A stretch of DNA of 64,000 bases from Ohtaekwangia sp035628875 (GTDB taxonomy: Bacteria; Bacteroidota; Bacteroidia; Cytophagales; Cyclobacteriaceae), in contig DASPIZ010000162.1 in the NCBI GenBank assembly GCA_035628875.1, positions 39,543 through 103,542 on the forward strand, read 5' to 3'. The position numbers were made by a program, and so were the translations under genes. Of this stretch, positions 1 to 9,317 are shown in pieces (the first letter of the stretch is position 1; each line of letters opens with the position of its first letter). The notes beneath the pieces are model-generated. The model did no database searches and was not told the DNA's origin. It saw only the letters and a program-made list of their open reading frames with translations.

Positions 1-110
1 GATTCGTAAAACCGGATAAATGTTTTTCGTTTTGACGGTGTAGCATCCTCAATGTTGGTACAACCCCAGCACACAACGCAAAAAAAGATGGCAATAGAAA
101 GCTTGATCAT
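1..110 (-). CDS. Lipoprotein, 5' part only (cut by window edge)
   Basis: The reverse strand from 110 reads an open frame that leaves the window. It begins with MIKLSIAIFF and runs through a lipobox-like stretch ending VCWGC, so it looks like a lipoprotein exported by Sec and anchored at Cys17. Only about 36 residues are visible, so no function can be named. The ATG lies directly after the stop codon of the upstream barrel gene, with no gap, which implies co-transcription and translational coupling. It would be the last visible gene of the minus-strand run that starts near 9105. Confidence 0.7.
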   Translation of the reverse strand, partial: MIKLSIAIFFCVVCWGCTNIEDATPSKRKTFIRFYE

Positions 111-1139
111 TTACTTACGGATTTTTTTTGGATTGTAGATATTATACACATAGCCAACGGAAAGGTTCAGACCATTCAAACTAAACAGGTTATCGGCATA
201 ACCATACTTGAATGCGACTTCTGTATTTTTATAAGCAGATGCTTTTGAACTGAGCGGACTTAAACCATAAGCGAAAGTTGCTTCACCTACAATGTATCCA
301 CCGCCAAGCTTAACCCGGCCACCCACGCCTGCGATCACAGATAGGTTTAATTTGTTGCGCAATGATTTGAAGTCGAACTTTTCTTCCTGGATAAATTGAT
401 ACCCTGTACGATCACGCGACCCCAGCGAATTGGTTCCCAACAGATAATCGGTTTGAATACCGAGGGAAACGTAAGGTTCAAATTTAAGTCTGGTAACCTT
501 ATATTGAACAACCAGTGGCAACGATAACCATTGTTGTGTTTCCTTTACTACGGTGAGGAACGTGGTGTCTCCATCGGTGTAAGTGTTGCTGAATTCAAAG
601 CTGCGTTGAATGAATCCGAGTGAAGGATTAAAAGTGAGTTTTTCGGTTAACGGGATTTCAGCAGTAGCATAAACTTGAATTCCGATCTTATAAGCGTATT
701 TACTTTTGCCCTGATTTGCTTCCACAGATTCTTTTACATTCGGCTGGCTTGCGTTTGCGCCAAGCTTTCCTCCAAACCGGTAGATCGGATCTCTTCGGAA
801 TGTTTTCCACAACGCTACAAACTCGGCAGGGTCAGCATTACTTGGTTTAAACTCATGGAACGTTTGTAAAATTTTTAACATCGCTTCATCCGCCTTGGCT
901 GGTTCTTCCAGGTAGATGTAAGTAAGACACAAAAGTTTATAGGCGGTAACTCTTTCTTGTGTCACACTGCTATTGGTACAATTGCTGAGGTAATTCGGAA
1001 CATCATGCAATCTTCCGCTTTCATAGGTTGCCTGGGCCAGTCTTAAACTCTGGGCGCAGGAAGTGTTGGGCTGATCTTGTGCAGCGGCATAAAACCCACT
1101 ACATAAAACAAACAGAAAAGCGGGTAGAAGTCTTTTCAT
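111..1139 (-). CDS. Outer-membrane beta-barrel protein with N-terminal helical repeat region
   Basis: The 342-residue protein starts with a signal peptide (MKRLLPAFLF, cleavage near AAAQ at residue 21). Residues 25-110 are helical and Cys-containing and look like one or two TPR-like hairpins (tyrosine/alanine pattern, LTYIYLEEPAKADEAM). From about residue 150 the sequence alternates hydrophobic and polar residues with Gly/aromatic pairs (PSLGFIQRSFEF, YVSLGIQTDYLL, GGYIVGEATFAYG), typical of small Bacteroidota OM barrels. It follows the nSTAND gene after 96 bp and is joined without gap to the lipoprotein gene downstream. The substrate is unknown. Whether it belongs functionally with the upstream TIR/nSTAND genes is open. 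Confidence 0.75.
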   Translation of the reverse strand: MKRLLPAFLFVLCSGFYAAAQDQPNTSCAQSLRLAQATYESGRLHDVPNYLSNCTNSSVTQERVTAYKLLCLTYIYLEEPAKADEAMLKILQTFHEFKPSNADPAEFVALWKTFRRDPIYRFGGKLGANASQPNVKESVEANQGKSKYAYKIGIQVYATAEIPLTEKLTFNPSLGFIQRSFEFSNTYTDGDTTFLTVVKETQQWLSLPLVVQYKVTRLKFEPYVSLGIQTDYLLGTNSLGSRDRTGYQFIQEEKFDFKSLRNKLNLSVIAGVGGRVKLGGGYIVGEATFAYGLSPLSSKASAYKNTEVAFKYGYADNLFSLNGLNLSVGYVYNIYNPKKIRK

Positions 1140-1235
1140 AATTAAAAATTAGGTTAGCGTACACAATGTTTATTGCGCCTAAAAACGTTCTTTACAATAC
1201 GTTTCGCTGGCGTAAGGTAAACGCTTAAAATTTCA

Positions 1236-4200
1236 TCACTCGTTTTTATAGTTCGACGGTAACCCGGCACATGTTATTTCGGGCGTAAGGTCTTCAGCAA
1301 CAAATGTGTCCCATTCGTCGTCGTTCATGTTACGTTTTACATAGCCGCATAAAATATCTGACATGGTTGGGATTTTTGTCGGCCATGCACGGATCGTGTG
1401 TTCAGTTCCTGAAACAGTTTCCGTAGCACTGTGAATACTGGCCAGAAGCTGCTCATCATCCGGGCTAAAACTAACACTCCATACCCAGTCACTGTGATCG
1501 TTCAGCACAATAGGTTGTTCTTTCAGCTGTCTCATGTTCCACAAGCGAACCGTTCTGTCTTTACTGGCTGTGGCCATGAATGTGCCGGCATGATTAAACC
1601 TGATCTGTTCTATCACCGATTTATGTCCGGATAAAACCCGAACCACCATACCCGCAGCGTTGTCATATATTTTAACGATACCCTGGTTGTCGCCCAGCAC
1701 GATTCTTCTTCCTTCCGGACCAAAATCCACTGCGGTTAATGCACTTGAAATATTTTTGATTTCGCGCACTGCATAATTTTGTTCTGTATCCCAAAGTAAT
1801 AAACTGCCATTTCGGTCTGTGATTTCGGCAGCGCCGGCCAGTGTTTTTCCGTCGGGGCTTAAGGCAATAGCGTTTATTTTGACGGCAGACTGAATAACTT
1901 CGCGGCTGGTTTTCAAATCACAGAACTTGATACTTCTTCCTGAATTATCACGTGAATAGAATCCATCACTACGAGGGGTGAACACAAGGTTTTCAATGCC
2001 GTAAACGTAACCTGTTATTTTTCGTGGTGCTTCTTTTATGTTTGCAAGATCATAGAGTTCAACAAAGTTGTTGGTTTGACTGATTGCATTCATCCCGGCT
2101 GCAGCCAACCACTTTCCATCCGGACTAATGGCCAGACTGTAGTATTGATACTTGCCACGATTGTCAATCAGAATTTCTGATGTCCATGTTTTTCCAGATC
2201 TGTTCCAGCGAATGATCTTTCCATCAGTACCAGAAGAATAGATGTGATTCGCCGAAGGGTGAGTCACCAACGCCCTGGCCGATCCGTTGTCGTGTGCCAA
2301 TAAACTTTTCGTCAGATCATGATTTTGGGATTTTAATGCGAAGTACAATCCGTTATAGATATCATCGTCATAAACGTAGCCATCATGTTTTGAATTAAAA
2401 TTATACGCTTGCTGTGCGATAAGCGATTGTTGTTCCGGATCATGATTGAGCGCACGGGATTTGATGGCCATCGCTTTTGCAATGGCGATGTAACGGCGAC
2501 GCAATGCTTCAGCAGCATTGGTGTTCGCGCGGTCTTTCTCCGAATTGGCAATGGCCTCGTTTTGTTCGGCACGAATTCTTTCAAGGTTCGCAATCTCAAA
2601 ATTCTCTTTGGCGCGCTTTTCGTTTTCGATTGCCAGTGCCAGGTTTTTTATCGCTTCCTGTTTGGCCACTTCTTCCAGCTCCTTCGCGGCAAGTGCAGCT
2701 TCTTTTGCGCTTTCAGCAATTTCTTTTGCTTCTACGGCAGCTTCTTTGGCATCTTCAGCAGCATCTTTTGCCAGGATTGCATCCTGTTCATTTGTTTTAG
2801 CCAATAAACGTTGTTTTTCTGCTTCTGATTTCTGATACAAGGCAAATACAAGAAACACAATGGCGATAACGGTAAACGTTCCGAGGATCAATGCGAATGC
2901 CCGGGCACGTTGCAGCTTGCGCTTCTGCTCAATTTCTTTAATGCGTTGTTCTGTCTCCCATTCCTTTTTTGAATATTCCAGGAAGATGAGTGTGCGCTCA
3001 AAAGCAGGGTTGTATCGCTGGCCCCATACCAGAGTCGGTTTGTGCTTGGCTTGCCAGTTGAGCGCAAGTTGCAGATCCGGTGGTCGCCATAAGCCCGCCT
3101 TGCCTACCTGGTACATAGATGCCGCTTCTGCTAAACGCGTATACATCTGTACCGCTTCAGCTTCATCATCGACCCAGTTTTTCAACCGTACCCATATACG
3201 CATCAGGCTTTCGTGCGAGATGTCGACCATTGACTTGCCATCGATTACGGCACCATACGCAGGCGTTAATAAAGATCTTCCCGGCTCACGGAATTTTTCG
3301 ATCACGGCGATAACTTCCGGTTCAGGTACATCGGCAATGGCAGCAATTTCATTCAGGCGTGTTGGTCTGCGTATTCCAAAGTTTTCACCACGTTTTTCGG
3401 TAATCGCTTTGAAGAGAATCTCGCAAATATGTTTTTGTTCTTCGGTAAGCTCATCATATGCTTCGTTCGCATGTTGCGACAGTGCTTCCGACATGGTACC
3501 AATGGCCTCGTAATGTTTCAGGTCTACCGGCTCATCTTCGTAGTCGCGATACATCGACCAATAACTCCATGTACGCATCAGCGCATGCTGAAGGATTGGT
3601 AGCTGATCCGGATTATCACCGAGGTCATTTAAAAGCTGCTGAACCAATCGCGGGGCAATTTTAGCACCACCTACCGCTGTAGGACCTTCTATTGCTTTGC
3701 GTTTCTGGTCACGCGTAAGTTGTGGTATAAGATAATGACTGTCATTGATCTTACGGGTTAACTCCGGGAATTGTGCACAGTCACCAATAAAATCCGAACG
3801 CATCGTAATCGCGACATAGATCGGTGCATCGGGATAGTTTGTAGCTTCCATCAACAGGTTGATGAATGCAAGTGTTTCATTTATGGAATTCGCATCGTGA
3901 CTATCCTTAAAACGAAAAAGTTCTTCAAACTGATCGACAAGGATGAGGTAATTGACATCGGCTTTCTTACGCGTTTGTTCGATGGCCTCAACCAAGCCGA
4001 GAGAACTGCTTCGGAGTAACGTAGAAAATATGGTACGCTTGATCTTTTTTTCTTCCGCATCGGCTGATGTGAACTCCGGATTGTTTTTTAATAAAGCTTC
4101 AGCAAGGTTATCGATCGGACCGGCTCCGGGACGTGTAACAACAACTTCCCAGTTGGGGCTTGCATCAGTGAGGAAACCGCCATACAAGATCGGCATCACA

Positions 4201-4397
4201 CCACAATAAATGAAAGAAGACTTACCACTTCCACTTGGACCGATGATACCAACAAAGCGATTTTTCGAAAGTTTTAGCAGGACTTCATCACTCTGCCCTT
4301 CACGTCCGAAGAACAAATGACTTTCGTCGATCTTGAATGGCCGTAATCCCGGAAACGGGTTGGAAGTCAGTATCTTTTCTTCAATAGCCTGGCTCAT
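1236..4397 (-). CDS. nSTAND-type P-loop NTPase with transmembrane helix, coiled coil and WD40 repeats
   Basis: 1053 residues. The N-terminal NTPase has a Walker A GPSGSGKS (residues 53-60), a hydrophobic Walker B strand ending in VDQFEE (about 154-159), and the sensor-like AITMRSDF (about 196-203). The segment HESLMRIWVRLKNW (395-408) is typical of the winged-helix end of nSTAND1 ATPases. A single membrane helix (about 499-521) is followed by a long Ala/Glu/Lys-rich coiled coil (about 522-650), then WD40 repeats up to the C terminus (for example VRLWNM and LLLWDT). STAND ATPases are signal-triggered oligomerising switches, and the WD40 part would be the sensor or a binding platform. The start is 2 bp from the stop of the TIR gene, so the two are surely co-expressed. 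A role in defence or programmed death is inferred from this architecture. Confidence 0.85.
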   Translation of the reverse strand: MSQAIEEKILTSNPFPGLRPFKIDESHLFFGREGQSDEVLLKLSKNRFVGIIGPSGSGKSSFIYCGVMPILYGGFLTDASPNWEVVVTRPGAGPIDNLAEALLKNNPEFTSADAEEKKIKRTIFSTLLRSSSLGLVEAIEQTRKKADVNYLILVDQFEELFRFKDSHDANSINETLAFINLLMEATNYPDAPIYVAITMRSDFIGDCAQFPELTRKINDSHYLIPQLTRDQKRKAIEGPTAVGGAKIAPRLVQQLLNDLGDNPDQLPILQHALMRTWSYWSMYRDYEDEPVDLKHYEAIGTMSEALSQHANEAYDELTEEQKHICEILFKAITEKRGENFGIRRPTRLNEIAAIADVPEPEVIAVIEKFREPGRSLLTPAYGAVIDGKSMVDISHESLMRIWVRLKNWVDDEAEAVQMYTRLAEAASMYQVGKAGLWRPPDLQLALNWQAKHKPTLVWGQRYNPAFERTLIFLEYSKKEWETEQRIKEIEQKRKLQRARAFALILGTFTVIAIVFLVFALYQKSEAEKQRLLAKTNEQDAILAKDAAEDAKEAAVEAKEIAESAKEAALAAKELEEVAKQEAIKNLALAIENEKRAKENFEIANLERIRAEQNEAIANSEKDRANTNAAEALRRRYIAIAKAMAIKSRALNHDPEQQSLIAQQAYNFNSKHDGYVYDDDIYNGLYFALKSQNHDLTKSLLAHDNGSARALVTHPSANHIYSSGTDGKIIRWNRSGKTWTSEILIDNRGKYQYYSLAISPDGKWLAAAGMNAISQTNNFVELYDLANIKEAPRKITGYVYGIENLVFTPRSDGFYSRDNSGRSIKFCDLKTSREVIQSAVKINAIALSPDGKTLAGAAEITDRNGSLLLWDTEQNYAVREIKNISSALTAVDFGPEGRRIVLGDNQGIVKIYDNAAGMVVRVLSGHKSVIEQIRFNHAGTFMATASKDRTVRLWNMRQLKEQPIVLNDHSDWVWSVSFSPDDEQLLASIHSATETVSGTEHTIRAWPTKIPTMSDILCGYVKRNMNDDEWDTFVAEDLTPEITCAGLPSNYKNE

Positions 4398-4399
4398 GA

Positions 4400-5839
4400 T
4401 TAAGTATTAAATTCCTGTAAAAACGTTTTTAATGATTCCAGAGAACGTTGCAGATCGCCTTCGATCACGCGGAGGTTCTGACTTTTGAAATTTTCAACCT
4501 GCAAACCAGAACCCGGCGTCGTAAAAATTGCCTTGGCCACGATGGGTTTCTTACGACCAAATCCAGGCGCTTTTAACAGGTCAAGGGCTTTCATGCGTAC
4601 CCATTGCTCATTGACTTTCCCTTTATAAATAATAGCAGCATCGAGGTTGATCAGGTTATCGATGTGTTTCTGACGAAGTTCCAGGAGGTCTCCCTCAAAC
4701 TGCGGCATCAATACATTAAATCCAGTCGATTTGATCAGATCAATAAATGGTTTTACATCGTGCTGATCAATCCTGTCGTGCATTACATAAATGGATCGTC
4801 CACCGGTATCAACAAGCGGTGTGCGTTCAACCGCATCAACAAGTTCTTCCCGCATGATGTTCTTGAAATCCTCCAGCGAGGTCTGTAATATTTCAGCGCC
4901 TTCCTGTGCTTCAACATCACGCTTTATATTTTCGATGAAAGCCTTTTGGCGTTCACTCGCGTGGATCAGGTTGGTGGGGATCCAGATCAGCCTGGAGAAC
5001 TCCTGGTTGTTCGTTCTTGCACGGGCAGTTCTTTCGGCCGATAATTTATTTTGTATGTCGACGATTGATTTATCTGAGCCCTCAGGAATTTCACCATAAG
5101 CACTCCCGATGAGGTGAATCGATAAATTACTTTGTTCAAGATCGCGGTTTACCAGGCGTTCAAGATCCGACATTGTACCGGGTAATGTTTGATTAGGCAG
5201 TACATTATAGCCATGCCGTTGTAATTCGCGTTTGATGATGTTGCGCTGAACAGAAAGATCATGCCCGGTTTCAGCCAGAAAAATTGTTTTACGTTTATAC
5301 AGCGTGGTTTGTGCTGCCGTTGTATTATTCTTCAGCGAAAGCAATACATCGTAGATGTCGTAGGTAATGTCAACCATTTTCATCCAGTACTGACGTTCTG
5401 CATCGGTGCTGAAATAATCTGTGTATTCCCGCATGTCACCGGATTCGGGATCGATCTGGTACATTTCATAACCGAGAAGCTCGCGTAGCCGCGGAGGTTG
5501 TTCCAATACACTTAGGGGCGATTTAAAAACTTTAAAAAGCCGGGGAATACTTTGGCTTTCAACCTGTTTGTAAAATGATTCAACATGATCGAGGCATTTT
5601 CCGGATTGAATGAAATCTTTAGACAGGATCGTAAGCAGCACGGCAACATTATCCAGCTTCGGCGAAGTCATGTTGTCGTGTTCTGATTTTAACATGACAT
5701 TAGGCTGTTTGCCCAATACCTGGATGAGCATCAGTTCCAGGAACTTCTTAAACTGCGAAACCCAGCCAGGTTCATTCTTTCCGGTTGTCTCGTTATCACG
5801 ATCTGCAAATACGATCAAGACATCAATATCAAATACCAT
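4400..5839 (-). CDS. TIR / DUF4062-like multidomain protein
   Basis: 479 residues with no signal peptide or membrane helix. Three alpha/beta modules can be seen. The first (1-115, DIDVLIVFADRDNE ... VAVLLTILSKDFIQSG ... HVESF) and the third (about 350-479, RSIYVMHDRID ... LDAAIIYKG) resemble TIR-type folds. The middle module (about 185-300, KTIFLAETGHDL, IHLIGSAYGEIPEG) resembles DUF4062, a TIR-related family found in STAND and conflict proteins. A Glu follows the second core helix of module 1, the place where NADase TIRs carry their catalytic Glu, but I cannot confirm activity. It lies 2 bp upstream of the nSTAND gene and 80 bp downstream of the transporter-like gene. The inferred role is effector or adaptor of the STAND protein. 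Confidence 0.75.
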   Translation of the reverse strand: MVFDIDVLIVFADRDNETTGKNEPGWVSQFKKFLELMLIQVLGKQPNVMLKSEHDNMTSPKLDNVAVLLTILSKDFIQSGKCLDHVESFYKQVESQSIPRLFKVFKSPLSVLEQPPRLRELLGYEMYQIDPESGDMREYTDYFSTDAERQYWMKMVDITYDIYDVLLSLKNNTTAAQTTLYKRKTIFLAETGHDLSVQRNIIKRELQRHGYNVLPNQTLPGTMSDLERLVNRDLEQSNLSIHLIGSAYGEIPEGSDKSIVDIQNKLSAERTARARTNNQEFSRLIWIPTNLIHASERQKAFIENIKRDVEAQEGAEILQTSLEDFKNIMREELVDAVERTPLVDTGGRSIYVMHDRIDQHDVKPFIDLIKSTGFNVLMPQFEGDLLELRQKHIDNLINLDAAIIYKGKVNEQWVRMKALDLLKAPGFGRKKPIVAKAIFTTPGSGLQVENFKSQNLRVIEGDLQRSLESLKTFLQEFNT

Positions 5840-5919
5840 GTATATCAGGTTAGGTTGTTCAATTCAATTTGCCGCAAGGTAAAACGCATCGATAAAGGGT
5901 TACACCTTTCAGTTATTAT

Positions 5920-8900
5920 TTAATGGTTATCTGTGATTTTTTCTGCTGTTATATTTCTAATCAGTCCCTGGAGTAGCTCATGATGATTAGCTAATACGAA
6001 ATAGAAGTCCACCAGGTTTATCTTAAACACAACCGCACGTTCTGTAGCCTCTATCGCTGTGATTTTTCCCGATATCTCATGTTGAAACAGTTCGCCATAT
6101 ACATCACCACGTTTCAGGGTTTCATAGCGTAAATCATCCCGCCACATCTTTACTTCACCATGGGCAACGATTAATACCGGTTTGTTGAATTCGTCTGACT
6201 TAAAATTAGTACGTTCCCCAAAGTTGAGGTCCAACGGTGTGATCTTATCCGCCAGATCACTCAGTAAGAGTCCGTGAATATTCACGAAAGTCGCTGATTG
6301 TTTTATAAACATCACCATCTCAATGAAAAGGAAAAATCCGTCATTGAGTCCGTCGAGAAGTCTGTTATTCTCAATAGAGGCATCGAGGAATCGTTTATCC
6401 TTGGCCGGAAGTCGTTCGGCTATTTTTGTATACAGCGTTTTATCCTTGTTGAAGATGACCCACGCCGCAGTTTCCTGTAAGAGTTTATCGGCATTGAACA
6501 TGTGCGCTACAAGACCGCGGCTTATTCTGAAATCATCAATGAAAGCGGCGGCATGAATGGCACATGCTTTCGTCCAGCGGTTGTTAAAATTGTAGTCACG
6601 ATTCAATATGTAATTGATCACCTGGATCGGATTATAACTTTCACGCGGAAAAAAAACCTGAAGGTGTTTCAGCTTATCGGGTGTAGACGTATCATCCAAA
6701 AGCGGCAAAAGCTTAGGCTTCAGTTCTGGATCAATAAAAAGATCCAACAGCTCGATGGCGAATTGGAGATTATCCGGATCTCCGGATTCAATATTTTCAC
6801 GAACGAGTTGTAATGATTCGGGATCATATAAGATGGAGAGCAGGGTAATGATCTGGTCGTAATTATCAGCTACTTCTTCCTGCAACGCTTCCTTAAGAAA
6901 GAGGAGATGTGGGTCGTCCGGAAGTTCGTGGATGGCAGCCAGATTCCAAATGGTCTTGCTCATTTCGGCTTCAAGCAGGTGATTGACGTCACGTACTTCG
7001 CGTCCCTGTGCTTTGTAATTGATAAACCGAAGAGAATGCAGAATTTGTTTCACGATACGCTTATCCGGGTAATCTGCTTTCTTCCAGAGTAGTTCCAGGG
7101 CTTGCTGACCTCCGATTTTCCCCATGATCTGTACGATGCGCAACATCACAAGATCATTTTGTCCGGACTTATGAAACGCAGCTTCCAACGTAGGGAGTAC
7201 CTGCTCACCGGCCTGTTTCAGCGCGTCCGCAGCCTGGTGACTAAATGTTGCTGAGGATAGCAATTCAATCAATACAGACCATGTCTCCGGGCGATTAACT
7301 TTACGCGCTGTATACAATGCTTCAAAACGAACTCTCGGGTCTACGTCGCGTAACAATTCCAGGAGGATAAAAATCGTTCGCGGACTATTTATTGTGCTGA
7401 GCAACTTCGCCGCGAGAACACGATCACTTTGTTTGCCGGATTTACTCAGCTTAATGAGCTTCTCCGGGCTAATCGATAATAAATCACTTTCGCCACTGGC
7501 GTGCAGCGCGGTTTCTGCAAGATTACGGATGGACGATTTCGTAACATCCGGGTGAATGCCAAGTCCATTAATTTTTCCTTCTGCAAAAGCCTTGATCTGT
7601 GGTGACGAACTCTCTGCCAGTCTTAACACGGCATTTTCGAAAAGTGCCGGTTCAAGTTTCTCCATCAGCTTAAGTCCATAAATCACTTTTTCTTCTGCGT
7701 TGCTATTAACTTCTTTTTCAAGCAGTGTACTGAGCGCATACTCTTTCTGCTTTTTAATGTCAAATTTTTCTTTACCACGGGCCAGCGATTCATGCAAAGT
7801 TTTACGATAGCTGGTGTGCATTTTATTGGTAACAATGTACCACGCCGCGAGGAATGGAAGTGTAAACAGGCTAATCGAGATTAGCCCAAGTGCGCTGGTG
7901 TTTGTGATCAGGTAAATCAAGGCACCGGCAATGAGACTGGCAAAAGCTGTTACTGTTCCCTGAATTTTGGTTTGTACATCAATTCGGATATTACTTTCGA
8001 TGGGAAGGAGATAAAGTTTAAAGGCAGTTTCATCGATCGTTTCTTTGAAGGATTTGATAAACAGTTTGCTTATTGCGATGATGATGAAATAACCGATGAA
8101 AAAACTATCCGCCGGAGAATGACCGAATACGGTACCAAGAATAAAGGCGCACAGTGTAAAAAATCCAATAAGAACAGGGTTAATGAGCAGCGAAACGCGC
8201 ATGCCGTATTCTTTAATAATCCGTTCAGCAGCCAGTACATCGAAAAGAAAGGCAAAGATTACAATACTCATTTCAAAATACGCAATGAAAGAAGTCAGGC
8301 TTTTCTCATCCATGTATTGCGTAGTTACCTTGAGAAAAGTAAAATCAACGAAGTTGATGGCGATGATGGATACCACCACAAACAATGACATGTAGCGCAG
8401 GTATTGATTTTTGAAAAAGCTGGTGAAATTTACTTTTTTGTATTGAGCGCGTTCTTCGGCAAAAGAACGGGCCCGATTTAAATAACGAAGACTGAGATAG
8501 ATAAATAAACCAAGGAATATGCAAATGCTTGCCAGGCCTACCGTATATAGTGTTACGGTTTGCATGCCAAGGGTGATCGCCTGTGGAATAAGAAAGAAAG
8601 CGATGAATGACGCAATCATTGCACCCTGATCCACTGTTCCCACCAGTTTTTTCGACTGCCTTAAATTAAAGAGTCGTCCGAAAGTACCCCAGAAAATAAG
8701 AATAACGATAAAGGAGAATGGGATGAAAGCGGTAAAACCAATGAAGAAGATGTCTTTGGGATCCGCAAATAAACCTTCACCAAATTCAATGAATGCTGTT
8801 AACCCTGTAATGATGGAGAGGCTTATCGCAGCCAACATCGGAAACGGAATTCTATTTTGAAAGAAGTTATAGATCAGCGTTGCCACCAGGCCGACGATAC

Positions 8901-9105
8901 CAGAAACAAGGAGGGCTTTGGGAAGGTCATTGGGATCCTGAAAATGTTCCAGGAACAAAGATTGCGAGGCCACTGAAATAGTCGCAATAAAAACGCCCAT
9001 AAAAAAACTCATGATGAGTAACAGACCGACGCGACCACGTAAACGCGGATCAGCAGCAAGTAAAGTTAGGAATTTCTCTTTCATCGGAGTTCTCTGTGCT
9101 ACCAT
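5920..9105 (-). CDS. Nucleotide-transporter-like membrane protein fused to HEAT repeats and a cyclic-nucleotide-binding-like domain
   Basis: 1061 residues. Residues 1-440 carry about 11-12 membrane helices in an NTT/MFS-like arrangement (LLIMSFFMGVFIATISVAS, FIPFSFIVILIFWGTFGRLF). Residues about 450-850 are HEAT-type helical repeats (FILLELLRDVDPRVRFEALY, VLIELLSSATFSHQAADAL). The last ~160 residues have a Crp-like cNMP-binding fold (VLIVAHGEVKMW, LKRGDVYGELF, EATERAVVFKI). NTT carriers exchange ATP/ADP or other nucleotides, but free-living bacteria have related proteins of unknown use. The cNMP module lacks a clear phosphate-binding Arg in the GDVYGELF loop, so ligand binding is uncertain. 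It is the first gene of the minus-strand run and diverges from the OmpA gene. A second Met at residue 8 could be the start. Confidence 0.75.
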   Translation of the reverse strand: MVAQRTPMKEKFLTLLAADPRLRGRVGLLLIMSFFMGVFIATISVASQSLFLEHFQDPNDLPKALLVSGIVGLVATLIYNFFQNRIPFPMLAAISLSIITGLTAFIEFGEGLFADPKDIFFIGFTAFIPFSFIVILIFWGTFGRLFNLRQSKKLVGTVDQGAMIASFIAFFLIPQAITLGMQTVTLYTVGLASICIFLGLFIYLSLRYLNRARSFAEERAQYKKVNFTSFFKNQYLRYMSLFVVVSIIAINFVDFTFLKVTTQYMDEKSLTSFIAYFEMSIVIFAFLFDVLAAERIIKEYGMRVSLLINPVLIGFFTLCAFILGTVFGHSPADSFFIGYFIIIAISKLFIKSFKETIDETAFKLYLLPIESNIRIDVQTKIQGTVTAFASLIAGALIYLITNTSALGLISISLFTLPFLAAWYIVTNKMHTSYRKTLHESLARGKEKFDIKKQKEYALSTLLEKEVNSNAEEKVIYGLKLMEKLEPALFENAVLRLAESSSPQIKAFAEGKINGLGIHPDVTKSSIRNLAETALHASGESDLLSISPEKLIKLSKSGKQSDRVLAAKLLSTINSPRTIFILLELLRDVDPRVRFEALYTARKVNRPETWSVLIELLSSATFSHQAADALKQAGEQVLPTLEAAFHKSGQNDLVMLRIVQIMGKIGGQQALELLWKKADYPDKRIVKQILHSLRFINYKAQGREVRDVNHLLEAEMSKTIWNLAAIHELPDDPHLLFLKEALQEEVADNYDQIITLLSILYDPESLQLVRENIESGDPDNLQFAIELLDLFIDPELKPKLLPLLDDTSTPDKLKHLQVFFPRESYNPIQVINYILNRDYNFNNRWTKACAIHAAAFIDDFRISRGLVAHMFNADKLLQETAAWVIFNKDKTLYTKIAERLPAKDKRFLDASIENNRLLDGLNDGFFLFIEMVMFIKQSATFVNIHGLLLSDLADKITPLDLNFGERTNFKSDEFNKPVLIVAHGEVKMWRDDLRYETLKRGDVYGELFQHEISGKITAIEATERAVVFKINLVDFYFVLANHHELLQGLIRNITAEKITDNH

Positions 9106-9317
9106 AAAAGTCGATATAATCCAAGTAAAATCCTATCTAACGTGTTGTTTTCGGCCATTTTAACGTTTATTCCTATGACGCTTATTCATCGCGTTCGGTT
9201 TTCGGGCATTTTCGCCCTTAAAATGTTATAACGATGTGTTGATTGTAAGGTTAAGGGCAAAAACAAACGTTTATTGGTCTATAATCTTTGTAGTATTGAA
9301 ATTCAAATTTTTTTATT

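Noticed and set aside
2409..2835. Open frames on the plus strand, Ala/Ser-rich
   Set aside because: They mirror the Ala/Glu/Lys coiled coil of the nSTAND gene on the other strand and have no own features.
1236..4397. Ser/Thr kinase or AP-ATPase (Apaf-like) assignment for the STAND protein
   Set aside because: No kinase motifs. The N-terminal pattern and the H-E-S-L-M-R-I-W region fit nSTAND1 better than NB-ARC.
7972..8388. 138-codon plus-strand frame
   Set aside because: Antisense to the membrane part of the transporter-like protein; Lys/Asn-rich composition as expected for a shadow of hydrophobic codons.
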